A stretch of DNA of 64,000 bases from Nitrospira sp. GTDB taxonomy: Bacteria; Nitrospirota; Nitrospiria; Nitrospirales; Nitrospiraceae. This document shows, in pieces, positions 55,424 to 63,669 of this stretch (positions are counted from its first letter, which is position 1; each line of letters begins with the position of its first letter). A program made the translations under genes and the position numbers. The notes beneath the pieces were generated by a model. That model was not told the origin of the DNA, searched no databases, and saw nothing but the letters and a program-made list of their open reading frames with translations. The stretch spans positions 1-64,000 of the forward strand of contig VOPR01000032.1 in assembly GCA_009594995.1 (NCBI GenBank). Reading direction: 5' to 3'.

Positions 55424-55548
55424 TGGTCACGCAGAGGGTACGGACAGGGAATCTGGGGTTTGCCGCCTTGAATCAATCACCGCTCGCGCCATTCCTTGCA
55501 GGGCATCGGACTATCGAACCTTCATACAATAGTAAAGGAGTTCCAGGC

Positions 55549-56646
55549 ATGAAGATCGCGCAGATCGCACCGTTGTGGGAAAGTGTCCCTCCGGTCCTCT
55601 ATGGCGGGACAGAACGTGTCGTGTCATGCATCACCGAAGAATTGGTTCGCCTCGGTCACGAAGTCACACTCTTTGCAAGCGGGGATTCCACTACGAAAGC
55701 ACGCCTCATCCCCATGTGTCCGGAGGCGCTTCGCCCCTCCAAGGTAGCCGTCAATTACGATGCCCCGGTGACCGCCATGCTGGAAAAGGTATTCGGGGCC
55801 GCGGAGCAATTCGACATCATCCATTCGCATCTCGAGTTCATCCCCTTTCCGCTGGCCAGACGAAGCCGAACACCGATGCTGACGACGCTGCATGCTCGCC
55901 TGGATCTGCCTGAACTGGTGCCGGTCTTCAGAAAATTTGCCGACCTGCCGCTCGTAGCCCTCTCCGACATCCAACGTGAATCACTGCCCTGGGCCAATTG
56001 GCAGGCGACCATCCCACCCGGTCTGCCCGAACAACTCTATGCATCACATGCCCATCAAGGACAGTACCTCGCGTTCCTCGGTCGAGTGGCACCGGAAAAG
56101 GGATTGGACGTCGCTATTGAGCTGGCCAAACGGGTCGACATGCCCCTGCGCATCGGCGCAAAAATCGATGTCCAGCATGCAGAGTACTATCGCACGGTCA
56201 TTGAGCCTCTCCTGGACCATCCGCTCATCGAATTTGTAGGTGAAGTCACCGACCTCGAAAAAGATGACCTGTTGGGTCATGCGTACGCTCTGCTTGCGCC
56301 CTGTGACTGGCCTGAACCGTTCGGCCTCTCTCTGATTGAATCATTAGCCTGTGGTACGCCGATTGTTGCCTCTCGACGTGGCGCCATTGCCGAAATCATC
56401 GATCACGGGGTTACCGGCTTTGTATGCGATACCTTCGACGACATGGCCCAGGCTGTTCGGCATGTCTCCCTCCTGCAACGAACGCACTGCCGACAGGCAT
56501 TCGAAGCACGCTTTACCGCTGAACGAATGGTGCAGGCCTACATCGGAGTCTATGAACAGATACTTGGAGTCTCAGGAAAAACGCCCGCTGCCTCAGAACA
56601 CCACAGCACTGGACTGGCTGCCTCAAGCCAGTTGTCACCTCTCTGA
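55549..56646 (+). CDS. Family-4 glycosyltransferase
   Basis: 365 residues, GT-B fold. N-terminal motif IAQIAPLWESVPPVLYGGTERV, then HSHLEF, and the C-terminal donor half with YLAFLGRVAPEKGLDVAIELAK, LLAPCDWPEPFGLSLIESLACGTPIV and ATRRGAIAEI-like region. It probably transfers sugar from a nucleotide donor in glucan or cell-envelope assembly; the substrate is unknown. ATG 55549 has AAGGAG 9 nt upstream. Followed by a terminator at 56656. Confidence 0.92.
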   Translation: MKIAQIAPLWESVPPVLYGGTERVVSCITEELVRLGHEVTLFASGDSTTKARLIPMCPEALRPSKVAVNYDAPVTAMLEKVFGAAEQFDIIHSHLEFIPFPLARRSRTPMLTTLHARLDLPELVPVFRKFADLPLVALSDIQRESLPWANWQATIPPGLPEQLYASHAHQGQYLAFLGRVAPEKGLDVAIELAKRVDMPLRIGAKIDVQHAEYYRTVIEPLLDHPLIEFVGEVTDLEKDDLLGHAYALLAPCDWPEPFGLSLIESLACGTPIVASRRGAIAEIIDHGVTGFVCDTFDDMAQAVRHVSLLQRTHCRQAFEARFTAERMVQAYIGVYEQILGVSGKTPAASEHHSTGLAASSQLSPL

Positions 56647-56655
56647 CAACGCAAG

Positions 56656-56687
56656 AAGGGCAGGCGCTCTTACGAACGCCTGCCCTT
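56656..56687. terminator. Terminator between convergent genes
   Basis: An 11-bp perfect stem, AAGGGCAGGCG (56656-56666) and its complement (56677-56687), with a 10-base loop and a CCCCTTCTCC tail. It separates the glycosyltransferase from the convergent PRC-barrel gene. Confidence 0.75.
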
Positions 56688-56711
56688 CCCCTTCTCCCCA
56701 CCAGTGAGAAA

Positions 56712-57425
56712 TTATCGCTTACTGCTAGGATTGCCGCCCTCGAATCCCGGAGCCTTGCCGGAAGGCAACCCACTGGTCCCGCTGGGCCCGCCTCCACCAA
56801 CCGACTCCTCGCCCATGGAACCCGTGGCATCAGGTCCCTTTTGCCCCGGCACACCGGGATTGCCTGGGGTCGTCGGAGCAGCCCGGACTTCACTCATCTT
56901 GTCCTTGTACTCCTGGATATCAGGAGACTTGTCTTTACTGCTGCTCATGGGTAGCGCGTTTTGGATCTCCTCTTTCTTCAGCGTCAGCTGCAACTTGTCG
57001 CCCTTCGTTTTGAATTGACTCCACCTGATGGGCATGGCTCGTTTGGATTCATTCGATACGAACACGACATACTCAATGTCGCCGGTCTTCGTATCCTTCA
57101 TGACCTGTTGGATCTTACCGATCTCTTCACCACTCATGCTGAAGACGGACGCGTTCACATATTTGCTATCCTTGACCTCTTCCAGTTTTCCCTGGCGAAC
57201 CGGCGTATCGGCATACTCTTCCGGTATGCCCGGTTTCCCTCCGGTCAGGTCGGTCTTTTTGTCGACCGTGGTAGCCTCCTTGGGGGTACTGGTTCCGGCG
57301 CCCTTTCCCATAGTGGAATCCGGCGGCGGTGCGCCGGAACTGGTCGACACCTGACTGTAAGCCGGGGCACCTGCCATCAGCGCCAAGGCAATGGTTCCTG
57401 CATAAATAGCCATTCGTCGATTCAT
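56712..57425 (-). CDS. Exported PRC-barrel domain protein
   Basis: 237 residues. Signal peptide (MAIYAGTIALALMAGAPAYS), a polar linker, then a PRC-barrel (about 75-165: NASVFSMSGEEIGKIQQV, DIEYVVFVSNESKRAMPI) and a Gly/Pro-rich tail. Periplasmic PRC-barrel proteins are common in stress gene sets and have unknown roles. ATG 57425 has AAAGGAG 7 nt upstream. Third gene of the hemerythrin unit. Confidence 0.85.
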   Translation of the reverse strand: MNRRMAIYAGTIALALMAGAPAYSQVSTSSGAPPPDSTMGKGAGTSTPKEATTVDKKTDLTGGKPGIPEEYADTPVRQGKLEEVKDSKYVNASVFSMSGEEIGKIQQVMKDTKTGDIEYVVFVSNESKRAMPIRWSQFKTKGDKLQLTLKKEEIQNALPMSSSKDKSPDIQEYKDKMSEVRAAPTTPGNPGVPGQKGPDATGSMGEESVGGGGPSGTSGLPSGKAPGFEGGNPSSKR

Positions 57426-57486
57426 AGAGTTTCTCCTTTGTCCGATAGATAACTGCGCCTGCTCACCTTCACCGACCACCCTCGTC

Positions 57487-57846
57487 TCACCAGTACGGTT
57501 TGTACCCGTAGTAGGTATGCAACCGCTCCGCCCAGGCGGAATCCGCCATATCAGGCCACCGATCTTTGTCGAAGCCCTCAGCTTGCTCCAGTCGTTCGCG
57601 AGGCACGTTGAGGATGAAAAAATCTCCACCGGCGGAGATGGTCAATGCGCCCCAGGGCAGGGCAAACAGTTTGTCCCCCAGGCCGAGAAATCCTCCGAAG
57701 GAGAGTACCGCATAGGCAATGCGCCCCTTCTCAAGATCGATCATGAGCGAATGGATTTCGCCGAGATCCTCACCGGCGGCGTTTTGAACCGCCGTCCCTT
57801 CAATCGTCGATGCCGTCAACAACCGCCGACCAATATGTATTGCCAT
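57487..57846 (-). CDS. PRC-barrel domain protein
   Basis: 119 residues. Core: LLTASTIEGTAVQNAAGEDL, IHSLMIDLEKGRIAYAVLSF, and GDKLFALPWGALTI, the usual PRC-barrel order. No signal peptide. TAGGAGG lies close before the ATG. Between the hemerythrin gene and the exported PRC gene. Confidence 0.88.
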   Translation of the reverse strand: MAIHIGRRLLTASTIEGTAVQNAAGEDLGEIHSLMIDLEKGRIAYAVLSFGGFLGLGDKLFALPWGALTISAGGDFFILNVPRERLEQAEGFDKDRWPDMADSAWAERLHTYYGYKPYW

Positions 57847-57887
57847 CTTCAGCCTCCTATGGTGATGAACGATCTACCCGTGGGTAG

Positions 57888-58406
57888 TCATGCACTTTTC
57901 TTCGCCTTTTTCGTTCTTGCTCCGGATCTTCCGGCACGTGCTCCCTTGGATGAAAACTGCCGCTTCGCCTCACTGGCCTTGTCGGCGAGAAAGGTCCAGT
58001 CGAGATCAGACTCCTCGACCTGGGGAAACATTTCCCCTTCTTCTTCTTTGATATGGTGCCGCACATTTTCTGCCAGCACCGTAAATTTGGCGTCGTATCG
58101 CTCGTCATTCGGTTTTAGCTTCTTCAGTTCCGCAATCAGCAAATGCACCACATGGTGCTCTTCCAGCGCTTCCCGCATGAGCTGCTCTTCGTCCAGCGCA
58201 GGCAAAAATGCGGGATAGAGCACCTTCTCTTCTACGTAGGAATGTTGCTGTAAGGCGTGAATCGCTTCTTCAACGATACGCTGCTTCTCCTCGCTCTCGG
58301 TGGCCGCTTCAAACTCGTCAAAGAGTTGCTTGACCTTGTGGTGGTCTTCACGAAGCGGATCTAACACTTGAGCGGCCTGCGCCTCCATGGTCCCGGATTG
58401 AGTCAT
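57888..58406 (-). CDS. Hemerythrin-domain protein
   Basis: 172 residues. Iron-ligand pattern of the HHE/hemerythrin fold: REDHHKVKQLFDEFE (His about 22-23), QQHSYVEEKVLYPAF, LEEHHVVHLLIAEL and VRHHIKEEEGEMFP. It should bind a di-iron centre and oxygen or NO; the Lys/Arg tail is unusual. AAGGAGG lies 4 nt before the ATG. First gene of a unit with two PRC-barrel proteins behind the dyad at 58494. Confidence 0.9.
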   Translation of the reverse strand: MTQSGTMEAQAAQVLDPLREDHHKVKQLFDEFEAATESEEKQRIVEEAIHALQQHSYVEEKVLYPAFLPALDEEQLMREALEEHHVVHLLIAELKKLKPNDERYDAKFTVLAENVRHHIKEEEGEMFPQVEESDLDWTFLADKASEAKRQFSSKGARAGRSGARTKKAKKSA

Positions 58407-58464
58407 AAATCCTCCTTCAGCGGATGAGCGATGACAGTGGTGAAAGATGCAACCCTGTTCTTTA

Positions 58465-58509
58465 GTGATACTGCTCGAATGGAAGAGGGGCAGCTAGGAA
58501 GTACCCTAG
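58465..58509 (-). promoter_or_regulatory. CTAGG dyad promoter (hemerythrin unit)
   Basis: Dyad 58494-58509, CTAGGAAGTACCCTAG, both half-sites perfect. On the minus strand TATCAC (58465-58470) begins exactly 23 nt after it, 59 bases ahead of ATG 58406. Confidence 0.68.
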
Positions 58510-58575
58510 AATTGCGCAAGGTCTCGAGAGGAACGGTGAAGGCGAACCAGAGAGTATGTACGCAGGTAGGGATAA

Positions 58576-61470
58576 TTAAGCACAACGTTCGAGTATGGCC
58601 ACGGGACAATCACGTAGGATGCGGCCGATCGGCAGCATCTGATGTCCTGCCTCCGTCACAGTTTCAAGACGTTCCCCGGTAAAGAGATTGAGATAGGCAG
58701 AGCCTGCCTTCCAGGAGGGAACTGAAATACGTGTGTCCTGCCACATCTCTTCCGGCTGAAGCTGGGTGCCGGAACCTTGAACAAGGTCCGCAATGAGTCG
58801 CGGCACGACGGTGACGATGGCCTGCTCTTGATGCAACCGTGCAAACGCACAAATCTTTTCTGGGTGAAGCCCATCACATTCGAGCGGCACATAGTCTCCG
58901 TTCAGATAGAGAGATGAATGTTCACGCCGGTGGCGCAGGCCTTCTTGAAGCACATACATCTTGATCCGGCCGTCTTCCCAGGACTGCACCAACCGGCGGA
59001 CGAATGCTGTTCGACTCCAGACATCCCGACCACTGCGTTGGCATTCGGCTAATAGGCTGGCACGCAGGTCGAAATCAACCGGGTTTCGATTGTCGGGGTC
59101 TACCAGATTGAACTCCCACAACTCCGTTCCCTGATAGCAATCGGTGATTCCCGGGACCGTGATCTTCAATGTCAACTGGGCCAAGGAATTGCTGAACCCG
59201 CACCGTGCCACGAACGCATGAAACGGAAGGAATTCTTCAAGGAACTGGTTGGGAGCGGACCGGTTGAGGATTGCTTTGACGAATTGGTTCACCGCATCTT
59301 CATACGTCTCATGGGGGTTCATCCAACTCGTATGTACCTTGGCCTCACGAATCGCCTTGACCATGTAACTCTGAATGCGCTCGGTGAATGCGACATACTG
59401 AGCATTGTCCATCGAAGCAGGCGGCCAGGCTCCGACCAATGTCTGATAGAGCAAATATTCTTCATTCCGGTCCGGTACGGCTGTCGCATCGATCGTCGTC
59501 CGATACCGTTTATTGAACCGGGTCCAGCGCATAATTGCGCTCCGCCAACGGTCAGGAACCTCCGACAACACACTGATCCTTGCCCGCACATCCTCCCCGC
59601 GCTTGGTGTCGTGAGTGGAGGTCGTCGAGAGGGAATGCGGCCACTGAGCACGCCGCTCGCGAATGGCCTGATGAAAGGCCTCGACCGATACACCATACTG
59701 AGCAGGCTCCCCTCCGACCTCATTCAGGGAGGTCAAGCGGTTATAGATGTAGAATGCCGTGTCCTCAATGCCTTTTGCCGTCACCGGACTGGTGGTTTGT
59801 TGGAACTTGGTGACGAATCGTACCTGTTCCATTGGCGTCAGCTTGATACGATCGTCCAGGCGCCGCAAAAGAAGCTCCCGGACAAAATCGAATACATGGC
59901 TGCTCGAGGTGGGATTTCGCCGTTTCGCCCGTGCCACGGCGATACCGATATAGGTCTTGTCCCGATCCAATAGTTCTTTTTGATCGGGCGTCACATATGA
60001 ACGGTAGACAGGGAAACAGGCAATGATTTCACTGATGGCATGGGTCAGACTATTCAGCGTGAAATCGCGATATCGCCGGTCTTTTTCTGAGAGGACGTTC
60101 AGCTGATGGCCCAGTACATTCAGCTCGCTGGACATCGACGCCCGCATGATCAACTTCTTCGCATGGTAGACCAACTCGTCGTAGTCGATCCGCTGCCCCA
60201 CGAAACGTGTATACAGAGCGTCCATGGCCGTTTCCTTCCCTGAATGGACGAACAGGCCGTTGACCAGATTTAGAAAATCATACCCCGTCGTTCCAGAAAC
60301 CGGCCACGTGGAGGGAAGTGCCTCCCCTTTTCCAAGAATTTTTTCGACGACGACGAACAAGGATGCCCGCTCACCGGCTACATCCGGTGGAAGTTCCCTG
60401 GCCGCCCACTCCTGCAATTGAACGAGGTAATGTTCCGGATCGTACAGACCATCTACATGATCGATGCGCAACCCGGTGGCCTCACCACTTTTGAGGAGTG
60501 TGAAAATCAGCCGGTGGAATTCATGGAAAACACGGGCTTCCTCTGTTCGGATTGCGGCCAATTCGTTGATATCGAAAAATCGCCGGTAGTTGATTTCCTC
60601 TGATGCGACCCGCCAAAAGGCCAAGCGGTAACTTTGTTCATCGAGCAGGGCATCCAGTCGGTCAAAGCTGCTCGAATCTCCCGTGGTGCCGTTGTACGTC
60701 TCTACGTTTGCAGAGAGATGCGCCCGAATCGGATCGCTCGCGTCCAGCAGGGCCGACAGCCGGCGTCGCACGATGTGCTCTTCTCGATACCGTTCCGCGA
60801 TTCGCGCAGGATCGCGCTCCCTGCGGGAGGGAAGATTCCGCAATGCTGTCAGGATGCTCAGAAGCTCCTGAAGCTGTTCATCGGCCTCGCCCATTCGAGC
60901 GATCAGGTCGTCCAGCCTGAAGGACAGGATGCCTGTCCAGGATTGCGGAGCAACGGGAAAGGTGTGCTGAAAATAGGTGACGACAAATCCGCCGTCTGCA
61001 TATGCCAGACGGATATCCCGATTCTCCAGCACCGCGCCGTACTGGTCGCCAAGAACAGGGAGCAACACTTTGTCTTCCAGCTCTCGCTTCAACGGTGACC
61101 AGTCGATGTCGAATGCCGTCGCATAGCGGGAACCGGGCCCATGCTCGAGAACATCCCACCACCAATGGTTGTCCATGGATCGGATACCCATGTGGTTCGG
61201 CACCACATCCAAGAGCAGTCCCATGTCACAGTTCTTGAGAGCGGCAGTGAAAGCCTGAAACTCTTCCAGCGTCCCCAGTTCAGGATTCAAGCTGTTTGGA
61301 TCCACCAGGTCATATCCGTGCATGCTCCCCGGCACGGCTTTCAGAAGAGACGAAGCATAACAGTCCGTGATACCGAGGGCGTGGAGATAAGGCACGACTC
61401 GGCTGGCGTCACGAAACGTAAACGTATGATTGAACTGAAGCCGATACGTGGCACTGGGGATGCGAGGCAT
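58576..61470 (-). CDS. treY: Malto-oligosyltrehalose synthase TreY
   Basis: 964 residues. GH13 with the large insertions typical of TreY. Motifs: PSATYRLQFN start, LLDVVPNHMGI (about 90), GLRIDHVDGLYDP (about 345), VVEKILGKGEALP (about 380), STTSTHDTKRGEDVRAR (about 645) and PGITDCYQGTELWEF (about 780). It turns the reducing-end maltose unit of a glucan into trehalose, which TreZ (2899-4827) then releases. ATG 61470 has only a weak site, fitting coupling to glgC, which ends 26 bases upstream. Typical family length is 700-1000. Confidence 0.95.
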   Translation of the reverse strand: MPRIPSATYRLQFNHTFTFRDASRVVPYLHALGITDCYASSLLKAVPGSMHGYDLVDPNSLNPELGTLEEFQAFTAALKNCDMGLLLDVVPNHMGIRSMDNHWWWDVLEHGPGSRYATAFDIDWSPLKRELEDKVLLPVLGDQYGAVLENRDIRLAYADGGFVVTYFQHTFPVAPQSWTGILSFRLDDLIARMGEADEQLQELLSILTALRNLPSRRERDPARIAERYREEHIVRRRLSALLDASDPIRAHLSANVETYNGTTGDSSSFDRLDALLDEQSYRLAFWRVASEEINYRRFFDINELAAIRTEEARVFHEFHRLIFTLLKSGEATGLRIDHVDGLYDPEHYLVQLQEWAARELPPDVAGERASLFVVVEKILGKGEALPSTWPVSGTTGYDFLNLVNGLFVHSGKETAMDALYTRFVGQRIDYDELVYHAKKLIMRASMSSELNVLGHQLNVLSEKDRRYRDFTLNSLTHAISEIIACFPVYRSYVTPDQKELLDRDKTYIGIAVARAKRRNPTSSSHVFDFVRELLLRRLDDRIKLTPMEQVRFVTKFQQTTSPVTAKGIEDTAFYIYNRLTSLNEVGGEPAQYGVSVEAFHQAIRERRAQWPHSLSTTSTHDTKRGEDVRARISVLSEVPDRWRSAIMRWTRFNKRYRTTIDATAVPDRNEEYLLYQTLVGAWPPASMDNAQYVAFTERIQSYMVKAIREAKVHTSWMNPHETYEDAVNQFVKAILNRSAPNQFLEEFLPFHAFVARCGFSNSLAQLTLKITVPGITDCYQGTELWEFNLVDPDNRNPVDFDLRASLLAECQRSGRDVWSRTAFVRRLVQSWEDGRIKMYVLQEGLRHRREHSSLYLNGDYVPLECDGLHPEKICAFARLHQEQAIVTVVPRLIADLVQGSGTQLQPEEMWQDTRISVPSWKAGSAYLNLFTGERLETVTEAGHQMLPIGRILRDCPVAILERCA

Positions 61471-61496
61471 GATTCTCACAATCGGATAGAACGCGC

Positions 61497-62756
61497 CTAG
61501 TAGGATGAGAGTCGGCGGTCCTGTTCCTCTTTTGACATCGAGGGCTTTGGCAGCACGGTCACGCCCGCCCCCGCCCAGTCTGTCGTTCCGCTCATCACCG
61601 TTTCACGGCCTCCTAGCTCAACACCAGCCTGCACCGTATTGTGCCGGTCGATGACGACACGTTGCAGCTTCGCGCCGGCGCCGATATGCGTATGATCGAA
61701 AATGACGGAGTCTTCAATATAGGCGCCGCTGTCGATCCGCACATCTCGACCGATGATGGAGCGCCGAATGTCCGCTTCGACGACACGGCTGCCTTCGCCG
61801 ATCAGCGCATGGTCGAGATAACAATTCACCAGACTCGCCGACGGGCCACTGGAAGGCTCCGTGCGGATAGGCCAGTCACGATTGCGCAAATCACAGGGCG
61901 GGGTGTCTCCCAGCAGGTCCATATTGGCTTGCCAATAGGCGTCGATCGTGCCGACATCGCGCCAATAGGCGGATTCTTCGTAATAGGCCACCCCCGGCAC
62001 CTCATTATCGAGAAAGTTGTACGCGATTACCCGGTCAGTCTTGATCCGGCGCGGCAGGATATCCCGCCCGAAATCATGCGATCCTCCGTTCTTCGCGTCT
62101 TCTTCCAACGCCTGAATCAGGACATCTGTGCTGAACAGGTAATTGCCCATGGACGAGAGGGCCCGTGCTGGATCTCCCGGCATTGGCCTCGGGACCGCCG
62201 GCTTCTCCTCGAAGCCCACCACCCGACTGGTCCGGTCGATTTCGACGATCCCAAACCCCTGTGCGGAGGCCAGAGGAACCGGCAGGGTCGCCACTGAGAC
62301 ATCGGCTTCCCGTTCCAGATGACATTGGAGCATCTGCCGAATATCCATTCGATAGATATGGTCCGCGCCAAAGACGGCAACAATATCGGGAGCGAAATCG
62401 CGGATCAGGTTGATATTCTGATACACCGCATCCGCCGTCCCTTCGTACCATCCTCCGCCTGAATTCATTTGAGGAGGAACTACGGTGACAAACTGACGAT
62501 CGCCATCCCCGATTCGCCAGGCCTTGCGTAAGTGCTCGATCAAAGACTGCGACCGGTATTGCACCATGACATGCATTCCCTGGATGCCGGAGTTGTAGAA
62601 ATTGCTGAGAACAAAATCGATGATGCGATAGGTACCACCGAAGGGAACCGCCGGTTTGCTGCGCGCCTCGGTCAGCGGCATCAGGCGAGTCCCTTTCCCT
62701 CCAGCCAGAATCATGGCCAGAACGCGGGGCTGATTGACCCGAGCATATCGTTCCAT
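61497..62756 (-). CDS. glgC: Glucose-1-phosphate adenylyltransferase
   Basis: 419 residues. Pyrophosphorylase motif AMILAGGKGTRLMPLTEARSKPAVPFGG (about 20-35), GTADAVYQN, FGADHIYRMD, VGFEEKP, NYLFSTDVL and a C-terminal left-handed beta-helix (SIIGRDVRIDSGAYIEDSVI). It makes ADP-glucose, the donor for glycogen. ATG 62756 has AAGGAGA about 6 nt upstream. It is the first gene of a glgC-treY unit behind the dyad at 62826, so glucan supply and trehalose formation are transcribed together. Confidence 0.95.
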   Translation of the reverse strand: MERYARVNQPRVLAMILAGGKGTRLMPLTEARSKPAVPFGGTYRIIDFVLSNFYNSGIQGMHVMVQYRSQSLIEHLRKAWRIGDGDRQFVTVVPPQMNSGGGWYEGTADAVYQNINLIRDFAPDIVAVFGADHIYRMDIRQMLQCHLEREADVSVATLPVPLASAQGFGIVEIDRTSRVVGFEEKPAVPRPMPGDPARALSSMGNYLFSTDVLIQALEEDAKNGGSHDFGRDILPRRIKTDRVIAYNFLDNEVPGVAYYEESAYWRDVGTIDAYWQANMDLLGDTPPCDLRNRDWPIRTEPSSGPSASLVNCYLDHALIGEGSRVVEADIRRSIIGRDVRIDSGAYIEDSVIFDHTHIGAGAKLQRVVIDRHNTVQAGVELGGRETVMSGTTDWAGAGVTVLPKPSMSKEEQDRRLSSY

Positions 62757-62795
62757 ATGGTCTCTCCTTACGCACACACAGATTCACTCCTTAAA

Positions 62796-62841
62796 ACTGT
62801 ACCCGCGCCCAGCCTGATTCTCCCACTAGGCAGACCCCTGG
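62796..62841 (-). promoter_or_regulatory. CTAGG dyad promoter (glgC-treY)
   Basis: Dyad 62826-62841, CTAGGCAGACCCCTGG, one mismatch. On the minus strand TACAGT (62796-62801) begins 24 nt after it, 40 bases ahead of ATG 62756. Confidence 0.62.
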
Positions 62842-62873
62842 AATGAGCGTCTTGGCATTCAGGCAGAGACAAA

Positions 62874-62918
62874 CCAGGGTGTCTCCTAGTGCTGCGCCAG
62901 GCCATAGGTTCCTAGGAT
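62874..62918 (+). promoter_or_regulatory. CTAGG dyad promoter (zinc-ribbon gene)
   Basis: Dyad 62874-62889, CCAGGGTGTCTCCTAG, one mismatch. TAGGAT (62913-62918) begins exactly 23 nt after it, 39 bases ahead of ATG 62957. Confidence 0.62.
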
Positions 62919-62956
62919 GTACGTATTACCAAACACCACGTTGAGGGGGGGCTACC

Positions 62957-63178
62957 ATGCACTGTCATCGATGCGAGAACCTAATGTTTCCAGTCACACT
63001 CTACGACTGGGGAGGTGGTCTGGTGAGTCAGGATGTGGCCGCGTGGCGATGCTTCGCCTGTGGAGAAATTGTGGATCAGCTTATTGCTGAAAATCGTAAT
63101 CGTGGAGGTGAAGATACCGATGAATGGCGGCGAGGAGGCGCGCGACGGCGTGTCAATGCTATTGGAATGGTGCGTTAA
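62957..63178 (+). CDS. Small zinc-ribbon protein
   Basis: 73 residues. Two CxxC knuckles, CHRCENLM and WRCFACGEIVDQ, form a zinc ribbon; a charged tail follows. Small proteins of this form are frequent in Nitrospira-like genomes and have no known role. A GAGGGGGG tract lies just before the ATG. Ended by the terminator at 63197. Confidence 0.75.
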   Translation: MHCHRCENLMFPVTLYDWGGGLVSQDVAAWRCFACGEIVDQLIAENRNRGGEDTDEWRRGGARRRVNAIGMVR

Positions 63179-63196
63179 CTGTTCGGTGTACCCGGG

Positions 63197-63228
63197 GGTG
63201 CCGGGAGAGTTTTCCCGGCACCTATTTT
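63197..63228. terminator. Rho-independent terminator
   Basis: A 10-bp perfect stem, GGTGCCGGGA (63197-63206) and TCCCGGCACC (63213-63222), with a 6-base loop and a TATTTT tail (63223-63228). It ends the zinc-ribbon unit and may also serve the convergent pair. Confidence 0.85.
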
Positions 63229-63284
63229 CCACCCCAGTCTTTTCAGACTACGGCATAAGACCGATTCATTCTGGCACAGGCATC

Positions 63285-63485
63285 TCACGGCCCAGTCGGA
63301 GTCGGATCGTACCCTTCGAACGGATGACGCCCCATAGCCAGCACCACGGCAACGAGTGCCAACACCAGCAGGAGATAAAAGCCAAAACGAAACGCTTCGA
63401 TAAAGGGTGTACTGAAGGTGCCGAACGCATACAGCCCGGTAAGTATCATGCCGATCAACACGGTTGCGACAAGCAGGCTCGTCAT
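63285..63485 (-). CDS. Small two-helix membrane protein
   Basis: 66 residues: two hydrophobic helices (LLVATVLIGMILTGLYAFG and GFYLLLVLALVAVVLAMG) and a short polar end. No family recognised. Its ATG overlaps the stop of the proline-rich gene at 63482 by 4 bases (ATGA), so the two are translated together. Confidence 0.7.
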   Translation of the reverse strand: MTSLLVATVLIGMILTGLYAFGTFSTPFIEAFRFGFYLLLVLALVAVVLAMGRHPFEGYDPTPTGP

Positions 63486-63667
63486 TGTGTCACCTCCACC
63501 TGTATGGGTGCCTTCTTCTCGTCAGGTTCCTTCATAGGCGGTATCTCGGCCGGTGGCTCTTCTTGCGGCGGAACATCAGCCGGCGGCTCCTTTCGCTGCG
63601 GCAGCCGGGGCCCCGGTTCCCTGAGCGGCGGAACGGAACCTCCAGACTGTCCAGTGGACTGATTCAT
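63482..63667 (-). CDS. Short proline-rich protein
   Basis: 61 residues, about 30% proline with PPxEP-like repeats (EPPADVPPQEEPPAEIPP) and no signal peptide. The ribosome site before ATG 63667 is weak; an AGGAGG lies 14 nt away. Supported mainly by the 4-base overlap with the membrane-protein gene. Confidence 0.5.
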   Translation of the reverse strand: MNQSTGQSGGSVPPLREPGPRLPQRKEPPADVPPQEEPPAEIPPMKEPDEKKAPIQVEVTQ

Positions 63668-63669
63668 AC

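Noticed and set aside
61485..61500. CCTAG at the end of glgC as a further dyad
   Set aside because: No second half-site 12 bases away; the CTAG is formed by the stop codon.
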